Source of the DNA: Phymatolithon calcareum
Taxonomy: Eukaryota > Rhodophyta > Florideophyceae > Hapalidiales
Length of the DNA: 64,000 bases
Direction: 5' to 3'
Assembly: GCA_977006965.1 (NCBI GenBank)
Contig: OZ345353.1
Span: 1 to 64,000 of the forward strand
Positions 42,336 to 53,438 of this stretch are shown here, one piece after another. Both the position numbers and the translations under genes were made by a program. Below the pieces are notes generated by a model that ran no database searches, was not told the DNA's origin, and worked only from the letters and a program-made list of their open reading frames with translations. The first letter of the stretch is position 1. Each line of letters starts with the position of its first letter.

Positions 42336-42905
42336 GTCAATTAGCCATCATAGGGCAACCGCACAATCGTGATCTATGAAACATCAAGCTTTGCTCTTCG
42401 TATTGACGATGTCAGCAAATGTGTGAGATTGTACGGCAAAAATTGTGCTTTCGGAATACCATTCAGTGTCGTGCCGCCAGCACGATCTCGTGCCTATGTT
42501 CGCAGATATTTTCTCTTTGGAATGAGCAAAAGCTTAAGATTTTTTCAGCGCGTCTGTAAAAATCGCTCTGGTTCTCATTTTCGACTATCAAGGCCAGATG
42601 AACGGCAAATGTGAAAGGGGCTAATATTGAACTAGGTGCATGTAAAGGGTTGAGCATCACAATAGACTACGAAACATCACCGCCTTGTTTCTTCCACTAT
42701 AAAAGCAGAACCTGAAAAATTCTAAATTTTCAAAATATCCGAAAAGAAGAGGCAAAATAGGCGCAAGATGAAATCGAGCAGAAGGCAATATTGGTCACCT
42801 ATCCCAATGAACAAATTGCCCGGAATTAACCGATAGTATCCGCCCAAGTTTGTCTTCCAGAAGTGACGGATTCCGTGGAATTCTTCCCATGAACCATTGA
42901 GCACA
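42336..42905 (-). pseudogene. Family E, inverted copy
   Basis: Inverted copy of 25430-25990: minus-strand frames GGYYRLIPGNLFIGIGDQYC (42722-42904) and FTFAVHLALIVENENQSDFY (42463-42660). The joining point to family D copy 2 near 42325 is sharp, evidence of mosaic rearrangement. Confidence 0.45.
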
Positions 42906-43378
42906 TAGGTTTCTATGATAGCTTTATTTTAGGGTAAGGACCCGGTGGGTCTTTGTCGACGGCGACGAGTGGATTATTCTTAAATATATTTCTTGTTCTT
43001 TTTTCCATTCTTGCTGGTGAGTCTTTTTGGACAATGTTTCTCAATCTTCTGATCCACATGCGAACCCTTCATCATGTGCTGTTCGCTCTCTGCTTCTACG
43101 TCTTTGTCTACTTCCTTTTGGATCTCATGACTGTACTAATCAGAGGATTTGAAGCTTCGCACGGCGTCAATAAATTTCGATCATGTGCACTATCATGTTT
43201 TGTAGTTTTATTGTGCAGAAATGACAAGAGTCGCACGCCGCAACCAATTTATAACGTAATAATAGCATTTGAGATCCTGCACGTCCCGCATGAGTAGGTA
43301 CGGACACGATGAAGCTTTTTAAAAAATACTGTCCATCTATACTTTATACTGAGGACTTTTCTATTGGCTTGGAGATCA
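42906..43378. other. No confident gene
   Basis: A plus-strand frame (42953-43297) is open for 114 codons and very hydrophobic (FLNIFLVLFSILAGESFW, HHVLFALCFYVFVYFLLDL), but starts at TTG, has no copy and may be chance. Confidence 0.25.
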
Positions 43379-43640
43379 TGGACAGACTTACATACGTCTG
43401 TCCGTGAATTTTAAAATTATGCATTCTACAAAACGACATCATCCTGCAGAATTCGTGAAAGGTACATGGGAAAAACTGACAAAATGAACTTTTAAAGAAA
43501 TATTGAGGAGATATTTTCTTTTAAAAAATCTTACAATTTTAATCCCCCTTAAAGTGCCAATCAGAAGTCCAGAATGGCGATTTCTCTGCCAATCACATTC
43601 CGGGATCGCTGAGTTACGGAAAAAATAGCCCCTCCACATC
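43379..43640. repeat. Repeat G with hairpin tip, copy 1
   Basis: Starts with a hairpin (GGACAGAC, loop TTACATAC, GTCTGTCC at 43380-43403) and matches 52757-53040 closely, including GACATCATCCTGCAGAATTC and CAATCACATTCCGGGATCGC. Non-coding. Confidence 0.75.
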
Positions 43641-43659
43641 TCTGTATATACCATAATTG

Positions 43660-43695
43660 GTGGGCTCGCTCGCTCGCACGGTACCATAACTTTAG
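43660..43695 (+). repeat. GCTC-repeat motif, copy 3
   Basis: Same block as 18131 and 18965, here about 190 bp upstream of family D copy 3 and 20 bp after a TATATACCATAA stretch. Confidence 0.7.
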
Positions 43696-43849
43696 TTCAA
43701 GTGAAGACACCTCAATGGTTGTTTATTTTCAAATATTGAATTGAAAATTATAGTACTTGGTACTTCGTTGTTAATTCTCTACTTTTCAAAATAGAAGTAT
43801 TTTGTAATTAGTTGGTTGCTTTTTACTATCGAAAATGATTGTACTTGGT

Positions 43850-44458
43850 AATAGGAATGTGCATCATGCCGAAAGGTTTGCCTTAAGCCTGGTTACACGG
43901 AAGAAGTACCTTAAACTCGCAGAGGAATACTACCTTGAGTTCGCAGAGGAATACCAAGGAAGAGAAGAAGATCTATAGTAGGTATCGAAGGATATCGGAC
44001 ATCGCAGAGGCGAAGAGCACCTTAACGAAGCTTTGCAAAAAGCGGGGGAAGGAATGGTATATAGAAAGCAACTCATAGAGAAGACGACAATAATATAGAG
44101 TTTCTAAGAGTAGGGACGGACAGTTAAAATCCCGATTGACAAGCCGATTGAACTTCCAGGAGTGATATATATAAGGGACAGAGCTGCGCGGTTGAGATGT
44201 CTCAGACTTCTTTTCAACAGAGCTCCTTTGCCGAGAAAATCAGTTCGAGCGAATAACTTTTGGATTGGTGCTGTGCTTGAGCTTGTTGTCCTTCAAAGCA
44301 CACTAAGGTCTATGAAGATGGACCAAGAAATAGAGCAGGAATGCAAAAGACTTACTCGAAGCTCAAAGGAAGAAGAATTTGGATGGAGAAGATATTGGGA
44401 GACTATTAGAGAGGTGAAGATCGAAGACAGCGAGAAGCTTCGCTGTTATTCAAATTGA
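43850..44458 (+). pseudogene. Family D, copy 3
   Basis: The first segment has internal stops and a short internal duplication (the GAAGTACCTT...GCAGAGGAATAC phrase occurs twice). The second segment is open from 44162 to TGA 44456-44458: YIRDRAARLRCLRLLFNRAP and VLELVVLQSTLRSMKM. Upstream sequence back to about 43556 matches 18885-19140. Confidence 0.45.
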
Positions 44459-44469
44459 GGATTAGTAGC

Positions 44470-45150
44470 TTTCAAAATAAGTCAACAGATATCCCCCATA
44501 ACCGGGGTGGAGCCTGATTGTATTCCGGCTTCACCACAATATTCCGTCCTCAATCGGACAAACTAGCAACGCAAGTTATCACATTTTCTCTCTCCCCACC
44601 ATTCCGATGCCACATCGGCTGAGACCGGAACAAAGAATGGCGCTCCACGCAATGTGATTGCACCGGTACAGAATAACTTGGTGAAAAGGAGTTGCGTGAG
44701 AAAAATGATGAGAAATACGGACGCATCCACTTGTGAAGGTGAAACTTGAGAGGGAAGAATCGCATTCGCCATAAGAACAGGCCCACCTTAATCCTGCTCC
44801 GTTCCGTTCCGACCGGTATATGCGAAAGCATCGCTGCTCGTGTTATGCTCACACCGCATGTTGGAACCTGTCCTTGTCCAATTTGTTCAAAACACGTACC
44901 GGTGAATAAGGTTGTGGCGACTACTGCGGGGAGAGTGGGAGCAAGACTGCAGGTCGGGAGAAGCGCTAGGAAAAACTAAATATGCCCTTCTCCGCTTCGC
45001 AATTGATACCGCCGCTAAGATCCGAGCTATAAAGCGTGCGGGTGTTACTCCGTTTCTTCCGCCAACGATATTTCACAGTAACTGATGTCGTACTTTTTGT
45101 ACAGCCAAATAGTGCGATCATGAGGATCTTCTAGGGCACTGGATACTCTT
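44470..45150 (-). pseudogene. Conserved hydrophobic frame, copy 2
   Basis: Inverted copy of 27090-27775. Minus-strand frames include AAMLSHIPVGTERSRIKVG and, in another frame, VDASVFLIIFLTQLLFTKLF with TGAITLRGAPFF. Differences from copy 1 shift the frame between the two parts. Confidence 0.45.
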
Positions 45151-45169
45151 TTTTCATTAGAGAATGCTT

Positions 45170-46140
45170 AAAAATTTAATACTATCGAGCTTCTATTTCA
45201 AAAGCGTAGTCCAGTTGGGAAAGAGTGTGGAACCGACGGGTCAAGTACTATAACGTCCCTTATAGTAGGAGGGCGACGAAAAGGAACCGTGGCCCTCTAC
45301 CGTGTATTTTCCACGACAGATCCGGAGTGTCTTTCACTAAAATAATGACAGAACCGTAAACTGAGTACAGATCACAGTGTAGCGCAGCTCCGTGACGCTG
45401 GTCGTGCTCGTAAAGAGAGTAGATAATGTCTGAAGGGACGTTGCCTTGCATATAGTCAAATTCGAGCTCGCGCAAACAATTTCAGACTTTCCGGAAGATA
45501 CGCACTCCGATATCGTGTAATGAAGGACATTGTATGCTGAGGAATTAATTTTGCGCAGAACTGACTCGTTTTTCGATTTCAGGGACCACGTAACGGCATA
45601 TCAGTCGACAATAGACGGTAGATAATCTTGCTTTGAACGCGTCCCCGTCCTGTCCTCCTTCAGTCTCCACAAAAATGAGCCAGGATCCTAGCAACGTGTT
45701 TCTCGACTGCATCTTCCCAGAACACGGCCCAAAAACGCATAGGAACCCATGTGTAGCGACCCCTTCTCCCTCTGAGATTTACGCGGAAGTTTAAAACAGC
45801 AGCCATGACGTCGTGTCGATCCTAAATTTCACTTACATCTTCTGAGCACACCTGCTCAGCACCTCCCTTAAGTCTGCTTCCGTGCATGTCCCGCCCGAGA
45901 GGTGTTTCCAGCAGTAGATGGACCGTATCGCAATTTTTTGCTGGCAAGAAAAGTAGACGTAGCCAGATGTGTACGCCCAGTGAGAACTCGGGGCTGGGCC
46001 CAATCTTTGTTTTCATGATAGCCCGATTCGCTACCAACCCTATTCAGACACCTAGCTACCTATTTATAGTCTTTTCATCTTTTGAAATAGAGCGAGGCTA
46101 AGCATTTGCCGTGCCCAGTACTTGTGCGGTAGTGCAAAAT
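45170..46140 (-). pseudogene. Oxygenase-like gene, inverted decayed copy
   Basis: Inverted copy of 26050-27070. It keeps LEFDYMQGNVPSDIIYSLYE and AALHCDLYSVYGSVIILV with the HxD pair, and the GTAAGTG donor. A 1-nt loss near 45280 shifts the frame before the distal His/Arg, and a TGA replaces a codon near the end. A 61-bp stretch of the first copy (26228-26288) is absent, consistent with intron-length change or deletion. Confidence 0.55.
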
Positions 46141-46159
46141 CAGAATCTGAAGTTCGAGT

Positions 46160-46830
46160 CGCTCTCCATAAATCCGAAGCTGATGTCAATTAGCCATCAT
46201 AGGGCAACCGCACAATCGTGATCTATGAAACATCGAGCATAGCTCTTCGTATTGACGATGTCGGCAAAAGTCTTAGATTGTACGGCAAAAAAGTGTGCTT
46301 TCTGAATACCATTTAGTGTCGTGCTGCCAACACGACCTCGTGCGTGTGTTCGCAGATATATTCCGTTTGGAATGAGAGGAAGCTTAAGATTCTTTTTGCG
46401 AGTCTGTAAAAATCGCTCTGGCGCTTATTTTCGGTTATGAAGGCCAGATGAATAGCAATTGTGAAAGAGGCAAATATTGAACTAGAGCGTCTTCCTGGGC
46501 CGCTGAGATTTATGCGGAAGATTAGATCAACGGCCATGAAGTCGTGTCCATCTTCAATTTCACTTACATCTTTCTCAGCACACCTGCACAGCACCTCTCT
46601 TAAGTCTGTTTCCGTGCACGTCCCGCCCGAGAGGTGTTTCCGGCCGTAGACGGACAGTATCGCAATTTTTTGCTCGGAAGAAATTGCTGATGCACAAATT
46701 TACTATCACAGCTATCATTGGGGCCTTCCTGAAACAAAAAATAAGACGCGACGTATTTGGGGAGAGCTGACTGATTTTTATGCTTTTGAACCACTGTGCG
46801 ATCTGAAACACAAAATTTTGCGCGCGTTAT
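46160..46830 (-). pseudogene. Mosaic of oxygenase 5' exons and family E
   Basis: From the right: a unique leader, a TTTGTTTCAG acceptor-like site and an exon resembling AKNCDTVHLLPETPLGRD of the oxygenase-like gene. Then the same GTAAGTG donor and intron, then family E (FTIAIHLAFITENKRQSDFY, 46313-46470). It joins pieces that are separate at 25.6 and 26.3 kb, so either recombination fused them or alternative exons exist. Confidence 0.4.
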
Positions 46831-48060
46831 TGATACTAAAGACAGTAAGTCCCACCGGGGAAGTGGGTTGAAAGTTTCAACTTATAGCATTTTGGGTGTA
46901 ATCAGTACATGCTGGCAATACGGTCGAGCCGTGCAAGCAGAACAGAAAATGGACACTCAGATCCAACACTATCCGACCATTCCGAGCCACATTTCTCATT
47001 TCATGCTCACACAGGCACGTGAGAGCATGAGGGTGGCTTTTGCTGTGCTTTTCGGGTCGTTTATTTGTTCAATTTGAGGGCGACTCTTGTTGGAATGGAC
47101 CGAATTCTTACCACGTTTATGCCGCAACTTAGCGCAGATGTTAACAGTCTGTTTGGGGTTGAGTAGGATCTCAAAATTCCTCTTTACCGATGTTTGGTTC
47201 CTGGGAGATGACCGGACGAATACAGGACAAAAATTTAAAGACGCCACAAATGACTTACAGTTTGGATCTTCTCCTAAACAACAGCTACTGACGTGCTTAA
47301 TCGTCACAGTCGAGAGTATATCCCATAGTATCCGTGGTGGGAGTGTGTGCAGCGGCTCAGAGCCGATTTAAATGTTCGTTTTTCAAGAGCAACCATTCCT
47401 TGAGCATCTGTTTATTCATTCTACTATTAGACAGTCACATGACGTTCGCAAAATAGGATTGAATCCAAGAGCTTCAAAGCTCAATTTTTCTTGTTGAGGG
47501 AAACAATCATCATTTCTGCTCTGCACGCTCATTCCGCTCTTCCTCTCTCTCTTCGGCACGATTCTTGCGCTCTGCTTCTCGCCGGTTTTGATCATGAACT
47601 ACCTGTAACTTGAGAAGACTGGTCAACTCTCCACTATCGCTAGTTTATTTTCGAATTCCGGATTGCCGTCGATGCACCAAGGGATGCGGGAGGGCCTGAT
47701 GTATCTCTCGCGACGAATTGTTCCCGTTTTCACGCTCATGGAAGGATACGTCATCATCATTATTATCGCCATATTCGTCGTCAATGCCTTCAGTGAGCTC
47801 TCAGATCCTGTGCGGCGCTCGTGCAGAACAATAGGAGAGAAAGGGGGCGCTTATGAGGCAATAGCACGAAGTAGACATGATTGGAAGCACAGGCTAAATC
47901 ATAGCAGCTTTGTCTACTGCCCATTTCGGAGAGCGGGTTGATCGAACGCGAATAGGTGATTGAATGGGGTGGAGATACATGAGCATGGAAAGAGAAAGTC
48001 TCAGGGAATGGAGTGCCAGCTGTCCCCAATTCACTTTAAATCTCGTTTTTGGTCGGTTCT
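46831..48060. other. No gene seen
   Basis: Mostly unique sequence with short frames. No repeats except short words. Confidence 0.4.
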
Positions 48061-48063
48061 AAA

Positions 48064-48098
48064 TTTTTCTCACTAGGGGATGGCTCTAGTGAGAAAAA
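48064..48098. repeat. 13-bp-stem hairpin
   Basis: TTTTTCTCACTAG, nine-base loop, and the exact complement. It lies about 130 bp downstream of the broken second copy of the two-exon gene on that gene's strand, so it could be a transcript-end structure or a foldback relic. Confidence 0.6.
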
Positions 48099-48227
48099 CT
48101 GCGTTTGCGACTACACAAAACGTGACAGGTGCCCAAAAAGTGACAGGTTTTGTACGCACAAATCCCGTTCTTGTGTTTTCAGGAAGGCCCCATTTGGGAC
48201 AATAGAGAATCGTGCAGATGAGTCTAA

Positions 48228-49242
48228 TTATATCAGAATATCAGTACGCAGCTTCTTAGACAATGAGCGCTCTACAGGCGCCACTTTCTTCACATAAATC
48301 ATGCGCGGTTCTATATGCAAACTCTTCGCATAAAAAGCACCGACGATGTTGAAGAAAACAACGACATTGTGATTCTCAACTTCTGCAACGCTGGAAATTC
48401 GAACCCCTGACTCGTCATGAACCAGCGGTGCAGGAATTGGATAAAACGAAAAAGGTGTCTTAATATTGGACACCTTTTCGAGAATCAAGAAGGCAATAGC
48501 CGGATTCCTCGGTTTATACATGGACGCAGCATTGTTGTATATCTGGAAGTTCGTGATAGAGGGGCCTGGGAAATCATTTTTATGGTTAGATGGTTGAGAC
48601 TTCAAAGTGGTTATACCTGTGGAAAAACGAAATCACTTACCATGTGTGAAGATTTCGACGTCTCTATCCGCCATTTTGTTTGCTTTGGCAATCAGACCCA
48701 GATTAGGAGAATCATTGAATAACTGTCTCCTTGTGGAGAGAGCATCGTGTGCAGCTAGAAGATCATCTGAAGGTGGTTTCAATATGAGCCTGTAGCGATC
48801 AAGCCGGCCAAACTGGAGGCGGCGTTCAGTAAACAAATCACTAAAAAGAGTAACATCAGTCGCCTCTCCATTCATAGTGATCGCTGTCTGCATCTCCAAG
48901 CATGAACTCACACATCGCTGAGGGGTAATGGCGAAGATGCTCTGGCTTCATTTCCATCAATTTCTGAACAAATATGTCAACCTTTAATTGATCCGGAACA
49001 GAGGAAACAGTGGAACCTCCAGAAATCATGTCGGCATTAGAAGCTGCTACAGCATCAGTTTGAATTGCGCTGGTGATGGTTTTGGGTGCGGCTCGAGTGA
49101 CAGTGTGTGGTAATGCCGTTGTGCAAACTGGTGGGGACATGGTAATGTTTTCCTCACTTGTCGGGAGAGTCTTCATCGTCCACTTGGACGCTCTTGCACT
49201 GCCAGAAATCCTTAGTCTTACTTTGCGCATGTTAGGTAGCAT
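48228..49242 (-). pseudogene. Two-exon gene, broken copy
   Basis: Duplicate of 19752-20806. Exon 2 is open (48228 to 48565) and both splice sites are kept (intron 48566-48640). Exon 1 carries a deletion of about 60 bp near 48880 that shifts the frame, so the N-terminal part (48856-49242) and the rest are no longer joined. Substitutions elsewhere are mostly conservative. Confidence 0.7.
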
Positions 49243-49289
49243 AGATTAGTACTAAGTAACTATACTGCCATCATGTAAGTACTTTTTAT

Positions 49290-49490
49290 CTAAAACCTCA
49301 TGGAAAAAGCTTAGTGGAATGTCATTGAAGGATAGCCATCAACTTCTTTAAAGATTTGATTAAACTTGTGAGAACGGCATAGCGTAGATGTTTGGATATC
49401 AACATCCCCCGTGATATCAAGTTCCAGAAGAAATACATTTGTGCCAGAGCTCATATAAAGTCAACTTTTTGATACTGTGGGTTCGCGGGT
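49290..49490 (-). pseudogene. 71-codon ORF, broken copy
   Basis: DNA matches 20873-21088 but has several 1-nt indels, so no long frame survives. Confidence 0.6.
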
Positions 49491-49492
49491 CT

Positions 49493-49880
49493 CGACATTT
49501 GTGATAGTTCCAGACGAGATTTCGCTGATCTACATTTCGAGCTTCAGGGTCTCCACCAGAAGACCAGCTTCTTGTGGACAACCTTCGCTTTTTGCGCTTT
49601 AATTTCAACTAGAGAGATTAAGAAAAATCTCCACGCCAAGGCGCAGCACTTCAAAAAAGGCAGATATAGTGGTTACGAGCAGCTGCGACCTTAGCTAGCA
49701 CGATATCAAATATTGGTAAATAGAGGGCTGAGGTAGTGGAAGATCTCAATATTTGCACTGGGGACTATCCTCCCCATCATCTGTTCATCTTTGATCTCAT
49801 GTACACCCTTCTTTCAAGTTTAAGAGTCAAATGAGTAATAATAGGGAATAGGGGCTGCTTCCCTAATGGGTGCTTCTGAG
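49493..49880. repeat. 400-bp repeat, copy 3
   Basis: Single unit matching the tandem pair at 21089-21850. Two perfect telomere-type units (AATAGGG twice) lie at 49840-49853. Confidence 0.75.
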
Positions 49881-50183
49881 CTGTACGAAGGTGCTCGATA
49901 GTGTTTACTTCTGCTTCTACCCTTTGCACTAGGGACGAAAATACTATATCACCGGGCAGCTGGTTGACTCTCTAGGCTGTTTGCCCCGTTTCCTCATGTG
50001 AATGAGTAATTTACGATAGGTATTTGATCTTTCAGCACTACGATTTCAATATAATTTTTGGGCAATATGTTTTGTTCGGACTTGGGTGCTTTAATGTCGA
50101 GAGAATATCTTTTTTGCTGTCTTTCCGGGACTAGGTAACCCTGTATTCCGTTCTCCTTAGTCTTCTAATCTATAAATATATCA
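49881..50183. other. Conserved spacer
   Basis: Matches 21830-22080 with indels. No gene. Confidence 0.4.
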
Positions 50184-50925
50184 CTAGTCTGGCTGCCCGA
50201 ATAACCAGATCCTCTGCCCAGATAACGTCTGGGAGGTCGTTCTGAACGTTAATACGACCAAGATCTGATTGAAACCTCCCATGAAAGCTGTCATAAACGA
50301 TATTGAGTGCCAACAAGCTCTTCTAGGCCGATCCACAGACCCCACAGCTAGGTTTCTCATAATTGCTACATTGCTCAGAAAGAGCGCCTGCCCTGAATCG
50401 TCATAAACTGGGAACACACAGGGCTCTGCGGCGCAAGTTCAACCGCTTTCTTCGCGAAAGGTGCTGCTCCTGATGATGCAGATAGTTTCGCAGGAGATTT
50501 TTTTAAATACACACCGCTCCCTTAATGCCCTACAGCAATTTACATATAGGCAATGAGAGGAAGGGCAGATTGAATATTTGTTTTCAGTGCATTACATAAG
50601 ACTGATAAAGAGAGCGCCGTAGATCCCTGCAATTGAAATGATTATGAGACGTTTGTACGTCTCCGTATAGTGCGCTATCTAAGATCATTCGTGATACCGA
50701 CATGGTGGTGGAGAATCTCAAAGCTTCCTCTATAGGTTCAGACATATTTGCATTTTGAGATCTGTTCCTGCTTGAAAGCCGCCAAGATACTCATCTAACA
50801 GATGCCAAGTAACCAAATTGAGATCACATGGGGCTTGCGATTGATCACATAGCGTATATAACGAGAGAGATTTTAAATGAACTGTCTTGAAACACTCTTG
50901 ACAATGTCCTTGGGGTATCACTCTG
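50184..50925 (-). pseudogene. Duplicate of the 22082-22812 frames
   Basis: Minus-strand frames 50184-50417 (ALFLSNVAIMRNLAVGSVDR) and 50730-50921 (PQGHCQECFKTVHLKSLS) match the first copies, with indels breaking the 95-codon ORF. The duplication ends at about 50925, where segment F begins. Confidence 0.55.
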
Positions 50926-51485
50926 TATTGCGCGTATGCTTTAGAAACACCATTGCCAACTTCGCCTACTGACGGATATGCTCACCGCTGCGCCGAGAGT
51001 GATTTGCGCCGCTCCGTAGCTGCAGTTTGCCGGAGTTGGTTTTTTCCGCGCCTCACTTCGGTTCTGGAGTCAACTTTTGCCCCCTGGGCCAGCATCGTTG
51101 GGCCATAAACACACTTTCTATCCTGGTCTGCGAAGCGCTTTTAACGCTGGCCTCAGGATCGTGCTTCTAGAATCGGCATGGCTCTTATATTTTCAAACTT
51201 CCTTTCTCATTTCCTGATTTGCCCGACGTAGCGCGCCTCCTTCAACTTTCGAAAAAAACACTTGGCTTTAACGTTTCCCCTTCTCTCCTCCTCAACGGTA
51301 CGCAAGGTATATCTGGGGTGCAGAGGAAGTCGAAGAAATTGTAGTTTAGTTTAATTATCAGATAGAGACCTGTACGGTCAGCTCCATGAAGCTCGGCAAG
51401 CGCCAGCCGGTTTGCTTCCACTTTTTCTATTCACCAACAACAAACACCGCAGTCCATCCGTGCGACTCCGGACACGACACGATTA
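50925..51485. repeat. Duplicated segment F, copy 2
   Basis: Matches 40895-41460. Its junction with the 22-kb-type duplication at 50925 is abrupt. Confidence 0.75.
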
Positions 51486-52050
51486 CTGCGACTAAGTGGC
51501 GGCGCTAATCGCTCCCAGCGCGGCAGCGGGTGGGGTCGATTGCAATATGATAGAAAGCAGCCACCAGGGAGTCGGACTGTGTATTCGGCGCTGGCGCCGA
51601 CAAGGCATACATTTGCAGTGCGGAGGAGCACGGCACGGCAGCCTGGCGGTGTATTTGCAGAGGGCGACGGCGTTGTGTGTGGCAAAAAGAAAGTTCGCGG
51701 TAGTCGGATGGCCAATTTGGCACCGGGAGCAAAAAGTCATTAATTTCCAACAGTGTGTCTAGGCGCGCACCAAGGGGGACGATGCAGCTCAGCGACGGCG
51801 GTGTTGACGCATGCATGGCCGGAGGTTTGGGGAAGCGCAGCGGTTAGGCGGACGATGCAGAACAGCGGGGGCTGCGTTGAGGCATGCCTCACGGACGGCG
51901 TCGGACAGTAGTCTATTGATTTTCCATTGTCAAACGGCCAACCGGACCTGTAGTCGGGACCACCCCGGGCCAGTACGCCCTTGTAGACAACACGGCACTG
52001 CCAATTGGTGGACAATTAAGGTACACTGGTTGGTGGGTAGAGATGTCAAG
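51486..52050. other. GC-rich insert between duplicated segments
   Basis: A GC-rich unique block with clear edges. Two degenerate copies of a phrase containing GGACGATGCAG and GCATGC lie at about 51776 and 51850. A plus frame (51496-51762, 88 codons) is open but unrecognised. It may be a small inserted element. Confidence 0.35.
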
Positions 52051-52059
52051 GACAGACCA

Positions 52060-52357
52060 CAATCGTGATCTATGAAACATCGAGCTTAGCTCTTCGTATT
52101 GACGATGTCAGCAAAAGTGTGAGATTGTACGGCAAAAAAATGTGCTTTCTGAATACCATTCAGTGTCGTGCTGCCAACACGATCTCGTGCGTATGTTCGC
52201 AGATATATTCCGTTTGGAATGAGAGAAAGCGTAAAATTTTTTCTGCGAGTCTGTAAAAATCGCTCTGGTGCTCATTTTAGGCTATCAAGGCCAGATGAAC
52301 GGTGAAAGAGGCTAATATTGAACTAGGTGCATGTAAAAGGTTGAGCATCGCAATAGC
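52060..52357. repeat. Family E fragment
   Basis: Matches 42360-42640 (landmarks CGTGATCTATGAAACATC, CTTCGTATTGACGATGTC, GTCGTGC), truncated on both sides. Confidence 0.6.
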
Positions 52358-52756
52358 TCATCTTTGATCTCATTTACGCCTTTCTTTCAAGTTTCGGAGT
52401 CGAATGAATCATAATAGGGAATTGGTGCTGCTTCTTTAGTGGTTGCTTCTGAGCTGTACGAAGGTGTTCATTTGTGGCAGTCCCCGACGATATTTCGCTC
52501 ATTTACACTTCGAGCTTCAAGGTCTCCACCAGATGACCAGCTCCGTGTGGACAACCTTCGCTTTTGGCATTTTACTTTCAACTAGAGAGATTAAGAAAAA
52601 ACTCCACGTCAAGGCCCTGCACTTCAAAAAAGGCAGACATAGTGGTTACGAGCAGCTGCGACATTAGCTAGCACGATATCAAAGATTGGTAAATAGAGGG
52701 CTGAGGTAGTGGAAGATCTCAATATTTGCACTGGGGACTATCCTCCCCTTCATCTG
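52358..52756. repeat. 400-bp repeat, copy 4
   Basis: Matches the units at 21089-21850, beginning in a different phase (TCATCTTTGATCTC). Confidence 0.75.
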
Positions 52757-53080
52757 CACGGACAGACTTACATACGTCTGTCCGTGAATTTTAAAATTAT
52801 GGATTCTACAAAACGACATCATCCTGCAGAATTCGTGAAAGGTACATGGGAAAAACTGACAAAATGAACTTTTAAGAAACATTGAAGAGATATTTTGGTT
52901 TAAAAAATCTTGAAATTTTAATCCCCCTTAACGTGCCAATCAGAAGTCCAGAATGGCGAATTCTCTGCCAATCACATTCCGGGATCGCTGAGGTACGGAA
53001 ATTTTCTCTGCCAATCACATTCCGGGAATCACTGAGTTACGGAAAAATCCCCCCTACACATCTCTGTATATACCATAAAT
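52757..53080. repeat. Repeat G with hairpin tip, copy 2
   Basis: The first 30 bp form a hairpin with 11-bp arms (CACGGACAGAC, loop TTACATAC). The rest matches 43403-43640 and carries an extra tandem copy of the CTGCCAATCACATTCCGGG phrase. Confidence 0.75.
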
Positions 53081-53156
53081 AAAGTTATGGAATACCAAAG
53101 CTAAAGCTTTGGAACAGGCTGTGTGACGATCGCTGACTTTTTTTAAACGTTTATTT

Positions 53157-53438
53157 TTAAAAGCCCCACAGTCTTACGGATATATGGGCAAAGCTTCCTC
53201 GGGTCCTGCTCCCCCTCGAGCGGCTCTTCTACTTATTTACTATCTTGTAGGACCCTATCTTCAGATCAGTCCTTCTTCGTATTGCATTTCTTCTATGATT
53301 GTCTTGCTGTACAGCAAGAGTCCATCTAGTGCTTTTTCGGTTTTCAGTCTATCTTCTTCGTTAAGGACGATGGCTGACTGTCCACCTGTGCGTCACAGGA
53401 AGGAGCCAAGAGCCCAGTCAGGAATTTTCCCCGCTTCA
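53157..53438 (-). pseudogene. LINE 3' end, split by gypsy2
   Basis: Minus-strand translation resembles the LINE C-terminus at 61400-61520: a charged helical stretch with TEKALDGLLLYSK, then the GAAGC...TGGGGCTT tail and AT-rich end. It is cut at 53438 by the gypsy2 LTR and resumes beyond 59240. Confidence 0.65.

Noticed and set aside
42953-43297. Hydrophobic 114-codon frame as a membrane protein
   Set aside because: Starts at TTG, no copy elsewhere, AT-rich DNA gives hydrophobic frames by chance.
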